NCBI RefSeq assembly: GCF_006716745.1
Contig: NZ_VFPP01000001.1
Location: forward strand, 3,534,001 to 3,598,000
DNA length: 64,000 nt
Reading direction: 5' to 3'
DNA from: Saccharothrix saharensis
Lineage (GTDB): Bacteria > Actinomycetota > Actinomycetes > Mycobacteriales > Pseudonocardiaceae
Each line of letters opens with the position of its first letter. The first letter of the stretch is position 1. Under the pieces are notes generated by a model that saw nothing but the letters and a program-made list of their open reading frames with translations, made no database searches and was not told the DNA's origin. The position numbers were made by a program, and so were the translations under genes. Positions 8,207 to 15,906 of this stretch are shown here, one piece after another.

Positions 8207-8460
8207 CTTGCTACAAGAACAGGCGTTTCGGCAGGAGCCACGACCAGCAGCTCGTCGTCCGCCGAGCGGAACAGACCGGTCACCACCCGGCGGCCCCGGC
8301 GCGCGACCGCGGGCCGGCTCGCCGGGGTCGTCCACAAGCGACGGACCGGGCGTGATGGGTCCGAACAGGATGCCCGCCACCATGAACAGCGGGATGGTCG
8401 GCAGTTCGATCCGGACGGCGGCGGCCGGGAACGCCCCAACGACGAGCAGCGCGTGGCCCG
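8207..8460 (-). pseudogene. remnant of a CPA2/Kef-type cation:proton antiporter with TrkA-C tail
   Basis: Reading the minus strand from 8460, one frame gives GHALLVVGAFPAAAVRIELP followed by TIPLFMVAGILFGPITPG and LVDDP, the start-of-protein pattern of Kef/CPA2 antiporters (first helix, then TIPLFMLAGILFGP). About 45 codons later, in another frame, comes VVTGLFRSADDELLVVAPAE, like the end of a TrkA-C regulatory domain. The several hundred residues expected between are absent and the frame has shifted. This looks like one large internal deletion of an antiporter gene that once lay downstream of secDF. The match is from memory of the family, not an alignment. Confidence 0.55.
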
Positions 8461-8463
8461 CGC

Positions 8464-10617
8464 TTACCGGCGCTCCAGCACGATCGCCGCCGGCGCCGCC
8501 GTCACGACGGTCGAGGCCGTGCCGGCGACCAGCCCGACCAGCAGCGCGGTGGAGAAGTCGGCCAGCGAGCCGTCACCGAGCACCAGCAGCGCGGCCAGCA
8601 CGAACAGCACGCCGATGCCGGTGTTCACCGTGCGCGGCAGGGTTTGCAGCACCGCGGAACTCATCACGTCGGGGAACGGCGCCTTGGTCCGCTTCAGCTC
8701 GCGCACCCGGTCGAACACCACCACCGAGTCGTTCACCGAGTACCCGATCACGGTGAGCAGCGCGGCCAGGAACACCGCGTCGGCCGTCTTGCCCAGCCAC
8801 GCGAACGCGCCGACGAGCACGACCACGTCGGTGACCAGGGCGACCACGGTGGCCACGCCGAGCCGCCAGTCGAACCGCACCGCCAGGTAGACGAGCTGCG
8901 CGGCGACGGCGATTGCCAGCGCGATCAACGCGTTGCGCCGCAGCTCGGAGCCGAGGCTCGGCCCGATCAGCTCGTTGCTGACCTGTTCCGCGCCGCCGGT
9001 CGCGCGGTCGACGGCCTCACCCAGCCGCACGGCGGCGGCCGAGTCGATGGGACCGGTGCGCACCGAGATGCCGTCGGAGCCGGAGGTCGCCACGACCGCG
9101 TCGCCGAACCCGGCGGATGCCAGTTCCGCCCGCACCCGGCTCGTGTCGACGGAGGACGCGGTGAACTCCAGCATCCGCCCGCCGGTGAACTCGACCCCCA
9201 GCTCCAACCCGCGCACGACCAGGCCGCCGACGGCCGCCAGCAGCACCAGGCCGGCGGCGAGCAGCCACCGCCGCGGTCGCCGGTACAGCGCGATCCCGCG
9301 TGTGGTGAGCCACGTGCGCACCCGTCCCAGCGAGTGCAGCCCGCTCCACGTCGGCCGCCGTTCCAGCAAAGGCATCACCAACCGCAACAGCACCCGGCTG
9401 AGCACCAACGCGCTGAACAACGACGCCAGCACACCGATCGACAGGGTGACGCCGAAACCCTTCACGGGCCCGGTGGCCAGCCAGAACAGCAGCCCTGCGG
9501 CCAGCAGCGTGGTCACGTTCGAGTCCGCGACCGCGCTCAGCGCGCCGCGGAACCCCTGGTCCACGGACCGGGGCAAGCGCTTGCGGCGCGCGTACTCCTC
9601 CCGGGACCGCTCGAACACCAGCACGTTCGCGTCCACCGCCATGCCGATGGCCAGCACGAACCCCGCCAAGCCGGGCAACGTGAACGTCGCCCCGATCGCC
9701 AGCATCGCGGCGTACGCCAGAGCCGCGTAGCCGGCCAGCGCCAGCACGGCCACGAGCCCGGCGAGCCGGTACGCGAACACCAGGAACAGCCCGGTCAGCG
9801 CGACGCCGATGATCGCCGCACGGGCGCTGGCCTCGATCGCCTCGGCGCCGAGCGTGGGCCCGACGGTCCGCTGCTCCACCACCTCGACGGGCACGGGCAG
9901 CGCACCGGACCGGATCACCAGCGCCAGCTCCTCGGCCTCGGCCTGGCTGAACTGCCCGGTGATCGACGTGCTGCCGCCGATCATGCCGGTGCCGCACACC
10001 ACCGACGGGTCCACCTGCGGCGCGGACACGACCTGGCCGTCCAGCACGAACGCCACCCGCCGCTTCGGGTCGCCCGGTGGCGAGCACGCGGCCTCGGCGG
10101 TCACCCGCTGCCACGCCCGCGGTGCGTCACCCTGGAAGTCGACGCCGACCAGGTAGCCGACGCCCTGCGAGTTGGGCGTGGCGCGGGCGTCCTCGATGCC
10201 CTCGCCGGTCATCACGACCTCGCCCAGGGCGACCGCGTCACCTGTCGGTGTGGGCACGTCGCCGAGCCCGGTCACCGGCTGCACGCGCAGTTGGGCCGTG
10301 CGGCCGAGCACCTCGATGGCCTCGGTCGGGTCCTGCACGCCGGGCAGTTCCACGACGATGCGGTGATCGCCGGACCGGGCCAGCACGGGTTCGGCCACGC
10401 CGAGCTCGTCGACGCGGCGGCGCAGCACCTCCATCGCCCGGTCGGTGGCGTCGGAGGTGGCTTCGGACGGGGTCTCGAGCACGATCCGGGTGCCGCCGCG
10501 CAGGTCGAGCCCGAGGCGCGGTTGGACGGTGAGCAGGGTGAACGTGGACGCGACGAGCACGCCGAGGGCCAGCAGCCCGCGGACGACAAGAGCTCGCCGC
10601 GCGTTGGAGCGCGGCAT
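8464..10617 (-). CDS. secDF: fused SecD-SecF protein translocase subunit
   Basis: A 717-residue membrane protein joining both halves of the SecDF translocon motor, which uses the proton gradient to pull proteins across the membrane on the outer side. The SecD half has one N-terminal helix, the conserved GLDLRGGTRIVLE motif, a large periplasmic P1 region, and GFVLAIGMAVDANVLVFER in helices 4-5. The SecF half starts with LGVEFTGGRMLEF and has VIGYSVNDSVVVFDRVRE. Each half has six predicted helices. Actinobacteria usually encode separate secD and secF in the ruvB-yajC region, so this fused copy is probably an additional one. A small exported protein gene lies 37 nt upstream. Its Shine-Dalgarno GGAGG lies inside the palindrome CGGAGGAACCTCCG (10620-10633). 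Confidence 0.9.
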   Translation of the reverse strand: MPRSNARRALVVRGLLALGVLVASTFTLLTVQPRLGLDLRGGTRIVLETPSEATSDATDRAMEVLRRRVDELGVAEPVLARSGDHRIVVELPGVQDPTEAIEVLGRTAQLRVQPVTGLGDVPTPTGDAVALGEVVMTGEGIEDARATPNSQGVGYLVGVDFQGDAPRAWQRVTAEAACSPPGDPKRRVAFVLDGQVVSAPQVDPSVVCGTGMIGGSTSITGQFSQAEAEELALVIRSGALPVPVEVVEQRTVGPTLGAEAIEASARAAIIGVALTGLFLVFAYRLAGLVAVLALAGYAALAYAAMLAIGATFTLPGLAGFVLAIGMAVDANVLVFERSREEYARRKRLPRSVDQGFRGALSAVADSNVTTLLAAGLLFWLATGPVKGFGVTLSIGVLASLFSALVLSRVLLRLVMPLLERRPTWSGLHSLGRVRTWLTTRGIALYRRPRRWLLAAGLVLLAAVGGLVVRGLELGVEFTGGRMLEFTASSVDTSRVRAELASAGFGDAVVATSGSDGISVRTGPIDSAAAVRLGEAVDRATGGAEQVSNELIGPSLGSELRRNALIALAIAVAAQLVYLAVRFDWRLGVATVVALVTDVVVLVGAFAWLGKTADAVFLAALLTVIGYSVNDSVVVFDRVRELKRTKAPFPDVMSSAVLQTLPRTVNTGIGVLFVLAALLVLGDGSLADFSTALLVGLVAGTASTVVTAAPAAIVLERR

Positions 10618-10654
10618 GGCGGAGGAACCTCCGGGTGAGGTGAACGGGGTGGGT

Positions 10655-10984
10655 TCAGCTACCGGAGGTCACGGGCGGCGCGCGTTCGCCCAGGGAGGTC
10701 TGGCCGTTGCGCTCGAGGAGGTGGTGGGTCGGGTCGACCACGTCCACCCGCACCGGCGGCGCGGGCGTGACGTGCACGGCCGGCTGGACGCCGTCCAGCG
10801 GCTGACCCGGGTGCACCTGCACGGGGTGGGTGGCGTTCGTGGCGCGCGCGGTCGTGCCGGGCAGGTGGGCGGCGTCCACGGTGGACGAGACGGCGACCAC
10901 GTCGACGGGCGTACCGGGGCCGGGTCCGGACACGACGAAACCCGCGATCAACGCCAGGATCGCGAGCAGCGCGCGTCGGGTCAT
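10655..10984 (-). CDS. small exported protein of the secDF operon
   Basis: A 109-residue protein with an N-terminal signal (MTRRALLAILALIAGFVVS) and a short hydrophilic, Pro/Thr/Val/His-rich mature part with no recognisable domain and no cysteine. The start at 10984 is supported by GGAAGGAGG immediately upstream. It lies 37 nt before secDF and 23 nt after the TPR gene on the same strand, so the three probably form one transcript. The mature part is likely extracytoplasmic. Function unknown; a substrate or accessory of this SecDF copy is a guess from position only. Confidence 0.65.
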   Translation of the reverse strand: MTRRALLAILALIAGFVVSGPGPGTPVDVVAVSSTVDAAHLPGTTARATNATHPVQVHPGQPLDGVQPAVHVTPAPPVRVDVVDPTHHLLERNGQTSLGERAPPVTSGS

Positions 10985-11007
10985 CGGCCTCCTTCCCGTC
11001 GTCCAGG

Positions 11008-12000
11008 TTAGCGACCGCCGGCCAGGACGACGACGGCTCCGCCGATCAGGGCGCACAGCCAGGCGATGACGAGCGGCTGCATCGTCGTCGCGCCGAGCAG
11101 CAGCGCCACCGTCCAGCCGGTCAGGATGACGGCGGACAGACCGAACATGGTCGCGGTGAAGGCGACCTTGGGCCGGTGCCGGGGCAGCCGGAACAGCGCC
11201 CGCCGCACCCCGCGCCGCGCCTTGACCAGCACCAGCCCGACGACCGCGGCGCAGGCGACGACCAGCAGGCCGGAGAACCAGCCGAGGAACGGCGTCGGCC
11301 GCGGCATGCCCCCGAGCAGCAGCACCAGCCCGCCCGCGACGAGCAGCGCGGCCAGCCGGGACAACGCGGGCCAGACCAGCGCGTGCGCGGCGTGCAGCGC
11401 TTCGGCGGACGGCGGCGGGATGGGCGCGCCACCGCGCTTGCGCCGCACGGTGTCGAGGTTGGCGCGCACGTCGCCGGCTTCGGGGTCCAGGCGCAACGCG
11501 GTGCGGTAGGCGCGTTCGGCGGTGCCCCAGTCGCGCACGCGCAGGGCGGCGTCGCCGAGCACCTGGAACGCGCGTGCCTGCCCGGGCGCGAGGTGCGCTG
11601 CCTGCCGGGCGACCTCCACGGCCTCCCGCCGGCCGTCGGGGCTGTTCGCCAGCACTTCGGCCAGCACCACCTGGCAGCGCCAGTCGCCGGGTTTGCGGCG
11701 CACGCACTCCCGTGCCGCGACGACCGCCTCGGCGTGCCGCCCCAGTTCGCTCAACGCCAGCGCGGTCAGCCGTTGCGCCCACGCCGGGTCGCCGTCGAGC
11801 ACCAAGGCGCGCTTGGCGGCGTTCAGCGCCGGGTCGGGTTCGCCCGCGTCGAGGTAGGCGGCGGCCAGCCGGCACCACGCCTCACCGTGCAGGGGGTTGA
11901 CCACGAGCGCCGGCTGGAGCAGGTCGATCGCCTGGCGCGGCAGTCCGCGCGCGGTCAGCTCGGCGGCACGCACCACGACCGCGGCGATCGGCTCCGACAT
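11008..12000 (-). CDS. TPR-repeat protein with C-terminal membrane domain
   Basis: A 330-residue protein. Roughly residues 5-190 form tetratricopeptide-like helical pairs (AIDLLQPALVVNPLHGEAW, then AYLDAGEPDPALNAAKRAL, AERAYRTALRLDPEAGDVR). Residues about 205-330 hold four hydrophobic helices, with a basic loop (KARRGVRRALFRLPRHRPK) between the second and third. The TPR part should therefore face the cytoplasm as a protein-binding surface on a membrane anchor. ATG 12000 (MSEPIAA) is preferred over the upstream 12009 start. It is the first gene of the apparent TPR/small exported protein/secDF operon. Its precise role is unknown. Confidence 0.75.
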   Translation of the reverse strand: MSEPIAAVVVRAAELTARGLPRQAIDLLQPALVVNPLHGEAWCRLAAAYLDAGEPDPALNAAKRALVLDGDPAWAQRLTALALSELGRHAEAVVAARECVRRKPGDWRCQVVLAEVLANSPDGRREAVEVARQAAHLAPGQARAFQVLGDAALRVRDWGTAERAYRTALRLDPEAGDVRANLDTVRRKRGGAPIPPPSAEALHAAHALVWPALSRLAALLVAGGLVLLLGGMPRPTPFLGWFSGLLVVACAAVVGLVLVKARRGVRRALFRLPRHRPKVAFTATMFGLSAVILTGWTVALLLGATTMQPLVIAWLCALIGGAVVVLAGGR

Positions 12001-12038
12001 GGCCCACATCGTGGCAGGCCCTCCGGGCTTGCACTATC

Positions 12039-12077
12039 GGGTGACGGGCCGTCCCCCTCGACGACGGCCCGTCACCC
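12039..12077 (-). terminator. intrinsic terminator behind the micro-ORF
   Basis: A perfect 15-bp stem, GGGTGACGGGCCGTC (12039-12053) with its complement at 12063-12077, and a 9-nt loop. It lies 9 nt after the stop of the minus-strand micro-ORF and before the TPR gene start, so it probably ends the short transcript coming from the MarR intergenic region. Confidence 0.75.
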
Positions 12078-12086
12078 GCCTCCCCC

Positions 12087-12197
12087 TCAGGTGACGGCCG
12101 GCTCGCGCACCGAGCGGTGCGCGTCCTCCCGCGAAGCGGCCGCCAACTCCTCGCCGGCGGTGCGCAGGCTGGTGTCGGTGTGCGGCAGGTGGGCCAC
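12087..12197 (-). CDS. 36-residue micro-ORF divergent from the MarR gene (small gene or deletion remnant)
   Basis: GTG 12197 opens a 37-codon frame (including stop) whose product begins AHLPHTDTSLRTAGEELAAA and ends REPAVT; it is acidic/basic helical without hydrophobic segments. AGGGGGA precedes the start, the large inverted-repeat operator lies just upstream, and a strong terminator follows 9 nt after the stop, so the unit has promoter region, ribosome site, frame and terminator. It could be a true small protein controlled by the MarR regulator, or the tail of a larger target gene (often a transporter or oxidoreductase) whose body was deleted. No family was recognised. Confidence 0.4.
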   Translation of the reverse strand: MAHLPHTDTSLRTAGEELAAASREDAHRSVREPAVT

Positions 12198-12204
12198 GAT
12201 CCCC

Positions 12205-12277
12205 CTAGGAATTCTCAACTCGGAACATATTGGCTGAGGAGTTACGAGTCAAGATGTTCCGACCTAAGAATACCTAG
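12205..12277. promoter_or_regulatory. large inverted-repeat operator between the MarR gene and the micro-ORF
   Basis: Two 27-nt arms (12205-12231 and 12251-12277) match at 22 positions as an inverted repeat with a 19-nt spacer; the shared core is TCGGAACAT next to CTAGG-ATTCT. The element fills the gap between the divergent start codons and is AT-rich compared with its surroundings. It probably binds the MarR-type protein as two dimers and controls both directions. Confidence 0.65.
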
Positions 12278-12299
12278 CCCGACGGGTATGCTCGCGGGC

Positions 12300-12770
12300 A
12301 TGGACCTCGCCCCTGACCTGGGCTGCACCAGCCGCGCGGGCCTGAACTGGCTGCTGCACCGCGCGGCGCAGAAGCTGGGCGCGGTCTCGCAGGAAGCCGC
12401 GGTGCGGCACGGCATCACCACGCGGGGGCAGATCGTGCTGACCGCGTTGGTCAGCGAGGAGTTCCAGCGCACCCAGCTCGCGCTCGGCCACGCGCTGGGC
12501 GTGGACAAGACCACCCTGACCGCGGAGCTGGACCGGTTGGAACGCGCGGGCCTGATCATGCGCAAGCCGGACCCGCACGACCGGCGCGTGCGGGTGCCCG
12601 TGATCACCGAGCAGGGCCGGACCGTCCAGGGCGAGGTCGAGAAGCTGCACGTCGAGGTGGAGCGGGAGTTCACCGCCGGGCTCGGGCCGGAGGAGGCGCG
12701 CACGCTGCGCGTGCTGCTGGAACGCCTGATCGCGTCGGGTCACGGGCCCGACCACGGCTCCTGCATGTGA
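12300..12770 (+). CDS. MarR-family transcriptional regulator
   Basis: A 156-residue winged-helix protein: N-terminal dimerisation helix (LNWLLHRAAQKLGAVSQEA), recognition region RTQLALGHALGVDKTTLTAE, and the wing PDPHDRRVRVPVITEQG with the conserved D-R-R-x-x arginine turn. ATG 12300 is supported by the -10-like TATGCT (12287-12292), 7 nt upstream, so the mRNA is likely leaderless; ATG 12288 lies inside that hexamer. The upstream inverted repeat is the likely autoregulatory operator. Such regulators usually respond to phenolic or lipophilic compounds or oxidants; the ligand here is unknown. The 3' end overlaps the convergent oxidoreductase pseudogene by 31 nt. Confidence 0.85.
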   Translation: MDLAPDLGCTSRAGLNWLLHRAAQKLGAVSQEAAVRHGITTRGQIVLTALVSEEFQRTQLALGHALGVDKTTLTAELDRLERAGLIMRKPDPHDRRVRVPVITEQGRTVQGEVEKLHVEVEREFTAGLGPEEARTLRVLLERLIASGHGPDHGSCM

Positions 12771-13599
12771 CGCCTAGCGCACTGCTCCGGCGTCACCTCG
12801 GCCCGCGCGTCGACCAGGAGCTGCAACGCCTCGCCGTCGTCCCACCGGTTGACGTTCATCGCCGCCTGCACGCGCCCCTCGCGCAGCCAGAAGGCGGTGA
12901 ACTCGCGCGCGTCCACGTCACCGCGCACGACCAGCTCGTCGTGCTCGGCGTCGGCGAGTCCCCGGTACTCCATGCCGAGGTCGTACTGGTCGGTGAAGAA
13001 GTACGGCGACGCCTCGTACGGCTCGTCCGAGCCCAGGACCGGACCGGCCACGTGCTCGCCCTGGCCCTGGGCGTTCGCCCAGTGCTCGACCCGGATCCGC
13101 CGGCCGTGCCGGGGGTGGTCGTGCGCGGCGACGTCGCCGACGGCGAAGACGTCCGGCGCGGACGTGCGCAGGGCGCCGTCCACCGCCACCCCGCCCCCGT
13201 CCGAGGCCAACCCGGCGTCCCGCGCCAGGTCCAGGTTCGGCGCGGCGCCCACCGCGACCACCACCACGTCACCGGTCAGCGCGCCGCCGTCGGCGAGCCG
13301 GACGCCGTGCTCGGTGAAGCCGTCCACGCCGATGCCGAGCCGCCACCTCACGCCGTGCTCGGCGTGCAGGTCGCGGAACACCTCGCCCATCCGCGGTCCG
13401 AGCACCCGGCGCAGCGGCAGGTCCACGGGGTCGACCACGGTCACCGAAGCGCCGTGCCGCCGGGCCGCGGCGGCGACCTCGCAACCGATCCACCCCGCGC
13501 CGACGATGACGACCTCGGCCCCTCCGGTCAGCTCGGCCCGCAACGCCAGGCGCCCGCCAGACCCGACCCGATTATCACGATCCGTTGCGGTTCAGCCAT
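12740..13599 (-). pseudogene. FAD/NAD(P)-dependent ferredoxin reductase-type oxidoreductase with internal deletion
   Basis: From ATG 13599 (with GGGGTGAGAAAG upstream) the reading frame gives MAEPQRIVIIGSGLAGA, the normal FAD-binding start of rubredoxin/ferredoxin reductases, but after about 15 residues it runs into a stop in a shifted frame. A second open frame of 267 residues then begins at the NAD-binding domain (EVVIVGAGWIGCEVAAAAR) and continues through DVFAVGDVAAHDHP to the normal C-terminal domain. About 110 residues expected between the two glycine motifs are missing. The gene has therefore lost most of its FAD domain by one deletion and should be inactive. The intact C-terminal frame suggests recent decay. 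Confidence 0.75.
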
Positions 13600-13772
13600 C
13601 TTTCTCACCCCTTCAGGTGACTGCGAGGACAGCCTCATGCGACGCTAGCGACAGCTCGGCACGGTCGCCCGGCGGAAAGTCCCGTCATGGCACCAACCCA
13701 CGCGCGTCTCCTCCCGAGAGCGCCCGGATTGGTCCGAGCACCCCGTGTCGACACAGCTGGAGGTTGGGTGCC

Positions 13773-13976
13773 GTGAGCACAGGCAAGGAGTGGCAGATCG
13801 CCTGCCGCGACATCGCGTCACGTCGCCGTGACATGACCGTCTTCGTCAGCCAGGGCCACGTCGTGGTGACCGTGCCGCCGGGTGAGGCGGCCGTGCTGAC
13901 GCCGCTGGAGGTGGGCCGGCTGCGCGCGGCCCTGCGCGACGCGGTGGTGAACGCCTCCGGCACGCCGGAGAACTGA
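13773..13976 (+). CDS. small conserved-type protein of unknown function
   Basis: A 67-residue protein starting STGKEWQIACRDIASRRRDM and containing a beta-hairpin-like VFVSQGHVVVTVPPGEAAVL and a C-terminal helix LRAALRDAVVNA. GTG 13773 has GGAGG (13759-13763) 9 nt upstream, good evidence for a real gene. There is no signal or membrane segment, so it should be a small soluble protein. It stands alone between the decayed oxidoreductase and the reductase operon. No function can be assigned. Confidence 0.65.
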   Translation: MSTGKEWQIACRDIASRRRDMTVFVSQGHVVVTVPPGEAAVLTPLEVGRLRAALRDAVVNASGTPEN

Positions 13977-14009
13977 TCGCCGGCGTTCCGAATTCCCCCC
14001 GGACTCTTC

Positions 14010-14036
14010 CTACTCACGGGTAGGTAATGCCAGTAT
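14010..14036 (+). promoter_or_regulatory. promoter and possible TetR-type operator of the SDR/ligase operon
   Basis: CTACTCACGGGTAG (14010-14023) is a palindrome with a mismatched centre and CTAC/GTAG ends. It is followed by a -10-like CAGTAT (14031-14036), 7 nt before GTG 14044, with a -35-like TTCCTA (14007-14012) at 18-bp spacing. The palindrome fills the spacer, a classical repressor position. Sites with CTAC/GTAG or TTAC/GTAA ends are common for TetR-family regulators of fatty-acid-type genes. Confidence 0.55.
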
Positions 14037-14043
14037 CGGGGAC

Positions 14044-15906
14044 GTGGGTACCTACTTCGTCACCGGCGCGACGGGTTTCATCGGCAGGCGCCTGGTCGCC
14101 GAGCTGCTGCGGCGACCGGACTGCGAACGGGTGTTCGCGCTGGTCAGGCCGCACTCGGCGGACAAGCTGGACCGCCACGGGAAGCTGACGCCGGTGCTGG
14201 GCGACCTCGGTTCGCCGATCGACGCCGACCGGGTCGACCACGTCGTGCACCTGGCCGCCGTGTACGACTTCACCGCGTCCGCGGAGGCGCACCACGCCGT
14301 GAACGTCGAGGGCACCCGGCGGGTCGTCGAGTACGCCGAACGCACCGGCTCCGGCCTGCTGCACCACGTGTCGTCCATCGCGGTCGCGGGCGATCACCGC
14401 GGCTCGTTCACCGAGGACGACTTCGACCTCGGCCAGCACCTCGGCTCGCCGTACCACGCGACCAAGCACGCGGCCGAGAAGATCGTCCGGGGCCAGGACG
14501 GCGTCCCGTGGCGGATCTACCGGCCGGGCGCGGTGGTCGGCGACTCGCGCACCGGCGAGGTCGACAAGGTCGACGGCCCGTACCACTTCTTCGCGGCGCT
14601 GGCCGCGCTCGCCCGCCTGCCGCGCCGGCTGCCGCTGGTCGCGCCGCACTTCGGGGTCGCGAACGTGGTCCCGGTCGACTACGTGGTGGCCGCGCTGGAC
14701 CGGCTGATCCACGCCGACGTGCCGGCCGGCAGCACGTTCCACCTCACCGCCCGCCGCTCGCAGCGGATGGACGAGGTCTACAACGCGCTGGCCGACGCCG
14801 CCGGCGCGCCGAAGGTACGGTTCAGCGTGCCGCTGCCGCTGCCCGCCGAACCCACCGGCGCGGTCGTCACCGGCGTGCTCACGGAGCTGGGCGTCCCGCC
14901 GCGGCTCGTGCCCCACCTCGCGCTGCACGCCGATTTCGACTCGACGGCCACCCGCGCGGTCACCGGCCTCGAACCACCCGACTTCACCACCTACGCGCAC
15001 ACGCTGTGGCGCTACTGGGCCGACCACCTCGACCCGCTGCGCGCCGCCCGAGGGCACGGCCTGGCCGGGCGGACCGTGCTCGTCACCGGCGCGTCCTCGG
15101 GCATCGGCGCGGCCAGCGCGCTCGCCGTGGCGCGCAAGGGCGCCGTGCCGCTGCTGGTCGCCCGGCGCGCCGACGAGCTGGAGGAGGTCGCCGGGCGGAT
15201 CCGCGCGGAGGGCGGCACGGCGCACACCTACCCGTGCGACCTGACCGACGCGGAGGCGGTGGGCGCGCTGCTCAAGCAGGTGCTCGCCGACCACGACGGC
15301 GTCGACGCGCTGGTCAACAACGCGGGCCGGTCGATCCGCCGCAGCGTGCACCTGAGCGTGGACCGGCTGCACGACTACGAGCGCACCATGGCGTTGAACT
15401 ACTTCGCACCGCTGCGACTGGTCCTCGGTCTGCTGCCGCACATGAGGGAACGGCGGTTCGGCCACATCGTGAACATCTCGAGCATGGGAGTGCAGATCAA
15501 CACACCCCGGTTCTCCGCCTACCTCGCCTCGAAGAGCGCACTCGACGCGTTCAGCCGGGTGGCCGCCAGTGAGACCGTCGCCGACGGCGTCACGTTCACC
15601 TCCGTGCGGATGCCGCTGGTGCGCACGCCGATGATCGGCCCGACGAAGGTCTACGACGCGTTCCCCGCGGCCACGCCCGAACGCGCGGCGCAGTGGGTGG
15701 TCCGCGCGCTGGAACGCCGTCCGGAGGAGGTCAACCTCCCGGCCGGGGTGCTGGTCGAGCTGGCGCGCAAGGCCGCGCCGAAGACCGTCCGATCGCTGCT
15801 GCACCTGGTCTACCGGGCCATGCCGGAGCAGGGCGCGCCGCGCACGCCGCCGCTCGCCTCCGTCGCCGCGGGCATCACCCGCCTGGTCCTGCGGGCGACG
15901 CGGTGA
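14044..15906 (+). CDS. two-domain SDR reductase: extended SDR (fatty acyl reductase-like) fused to classical SDR
   Basis: A 620-residue protein with two Rossmann units. Residues 1-330 form an extended SDR with TGATGFIG near the start, a Y-x-x-x-K pair in SPYHATKHAAEK, and a substrate region like fatty acyl-CoA reductase/epimerase families. Residues about 340-590 form a classical SDR with TGASSGIGAAS, NNAGRS, and a serine plus YLASKSALD active site. Double SDR proteins of this kind occur in mycobacteria and relatives and are linked to reduction of acyl-CoA or fatty aldehydes. The gene is leaderless by position of its -10 and overlaps the next gene by GTGA, so reductase and acyl-AMP ligase are co-translated, suggesting an acyl-activation/reduction pathway. 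The substrate is unknown. Confidence 0.8.
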   Translation: MGTYFVTGATGFIGRRLVAELLRRPDCERVFALVRPHSADKLDRHGKLTPVLGDLGSPIDADRVDHVVHLAAVYDFTASAEAHHAVNVEGTRRVVEYAERTGSGLLHHVSSIAVAGDHRGSFTEDDFDLGQHLGSPYHATKHAAEKIVRGQDGVPWRIYRPGAVVGDSRTGEVDKVDGPYHFFAALAALARLPRRLPLVAPHFGVANVVPVDYVVAALDRLIHADVPAGSTFHLTARRSQRMDEVYNALADAAGAPKVRFSVPLPLPAEPTGAVVTGVLTELGVPPRLVPHLALHADFDSTATRAVTGLEPPDFTTYAHTLWRYWADHLDPLRAARGHGLAGRTVLVTGASSGIGAASALAVARKGAVPLLVARRADELEEVAGRIRAEGGTAHTYPCDLTDAEAVGALLKQVLADHDGVDALVNNAGRSIRRSVHLSVDRLHDYERTMALNYFAPLRLVLGLLPHMRERRFGHIVNISSMGVQINTPRFSAYLASKSALDAFSRVAASETVADGVTFTSVRMPLVRTPMIGPTKVYDAFPAATPERAAQWVVRALERRPEEVNLPAGVLVELARKAAPKTVRSLLHLVYRAMPEQGAPRTPPLASVAAGITRLVLRATR

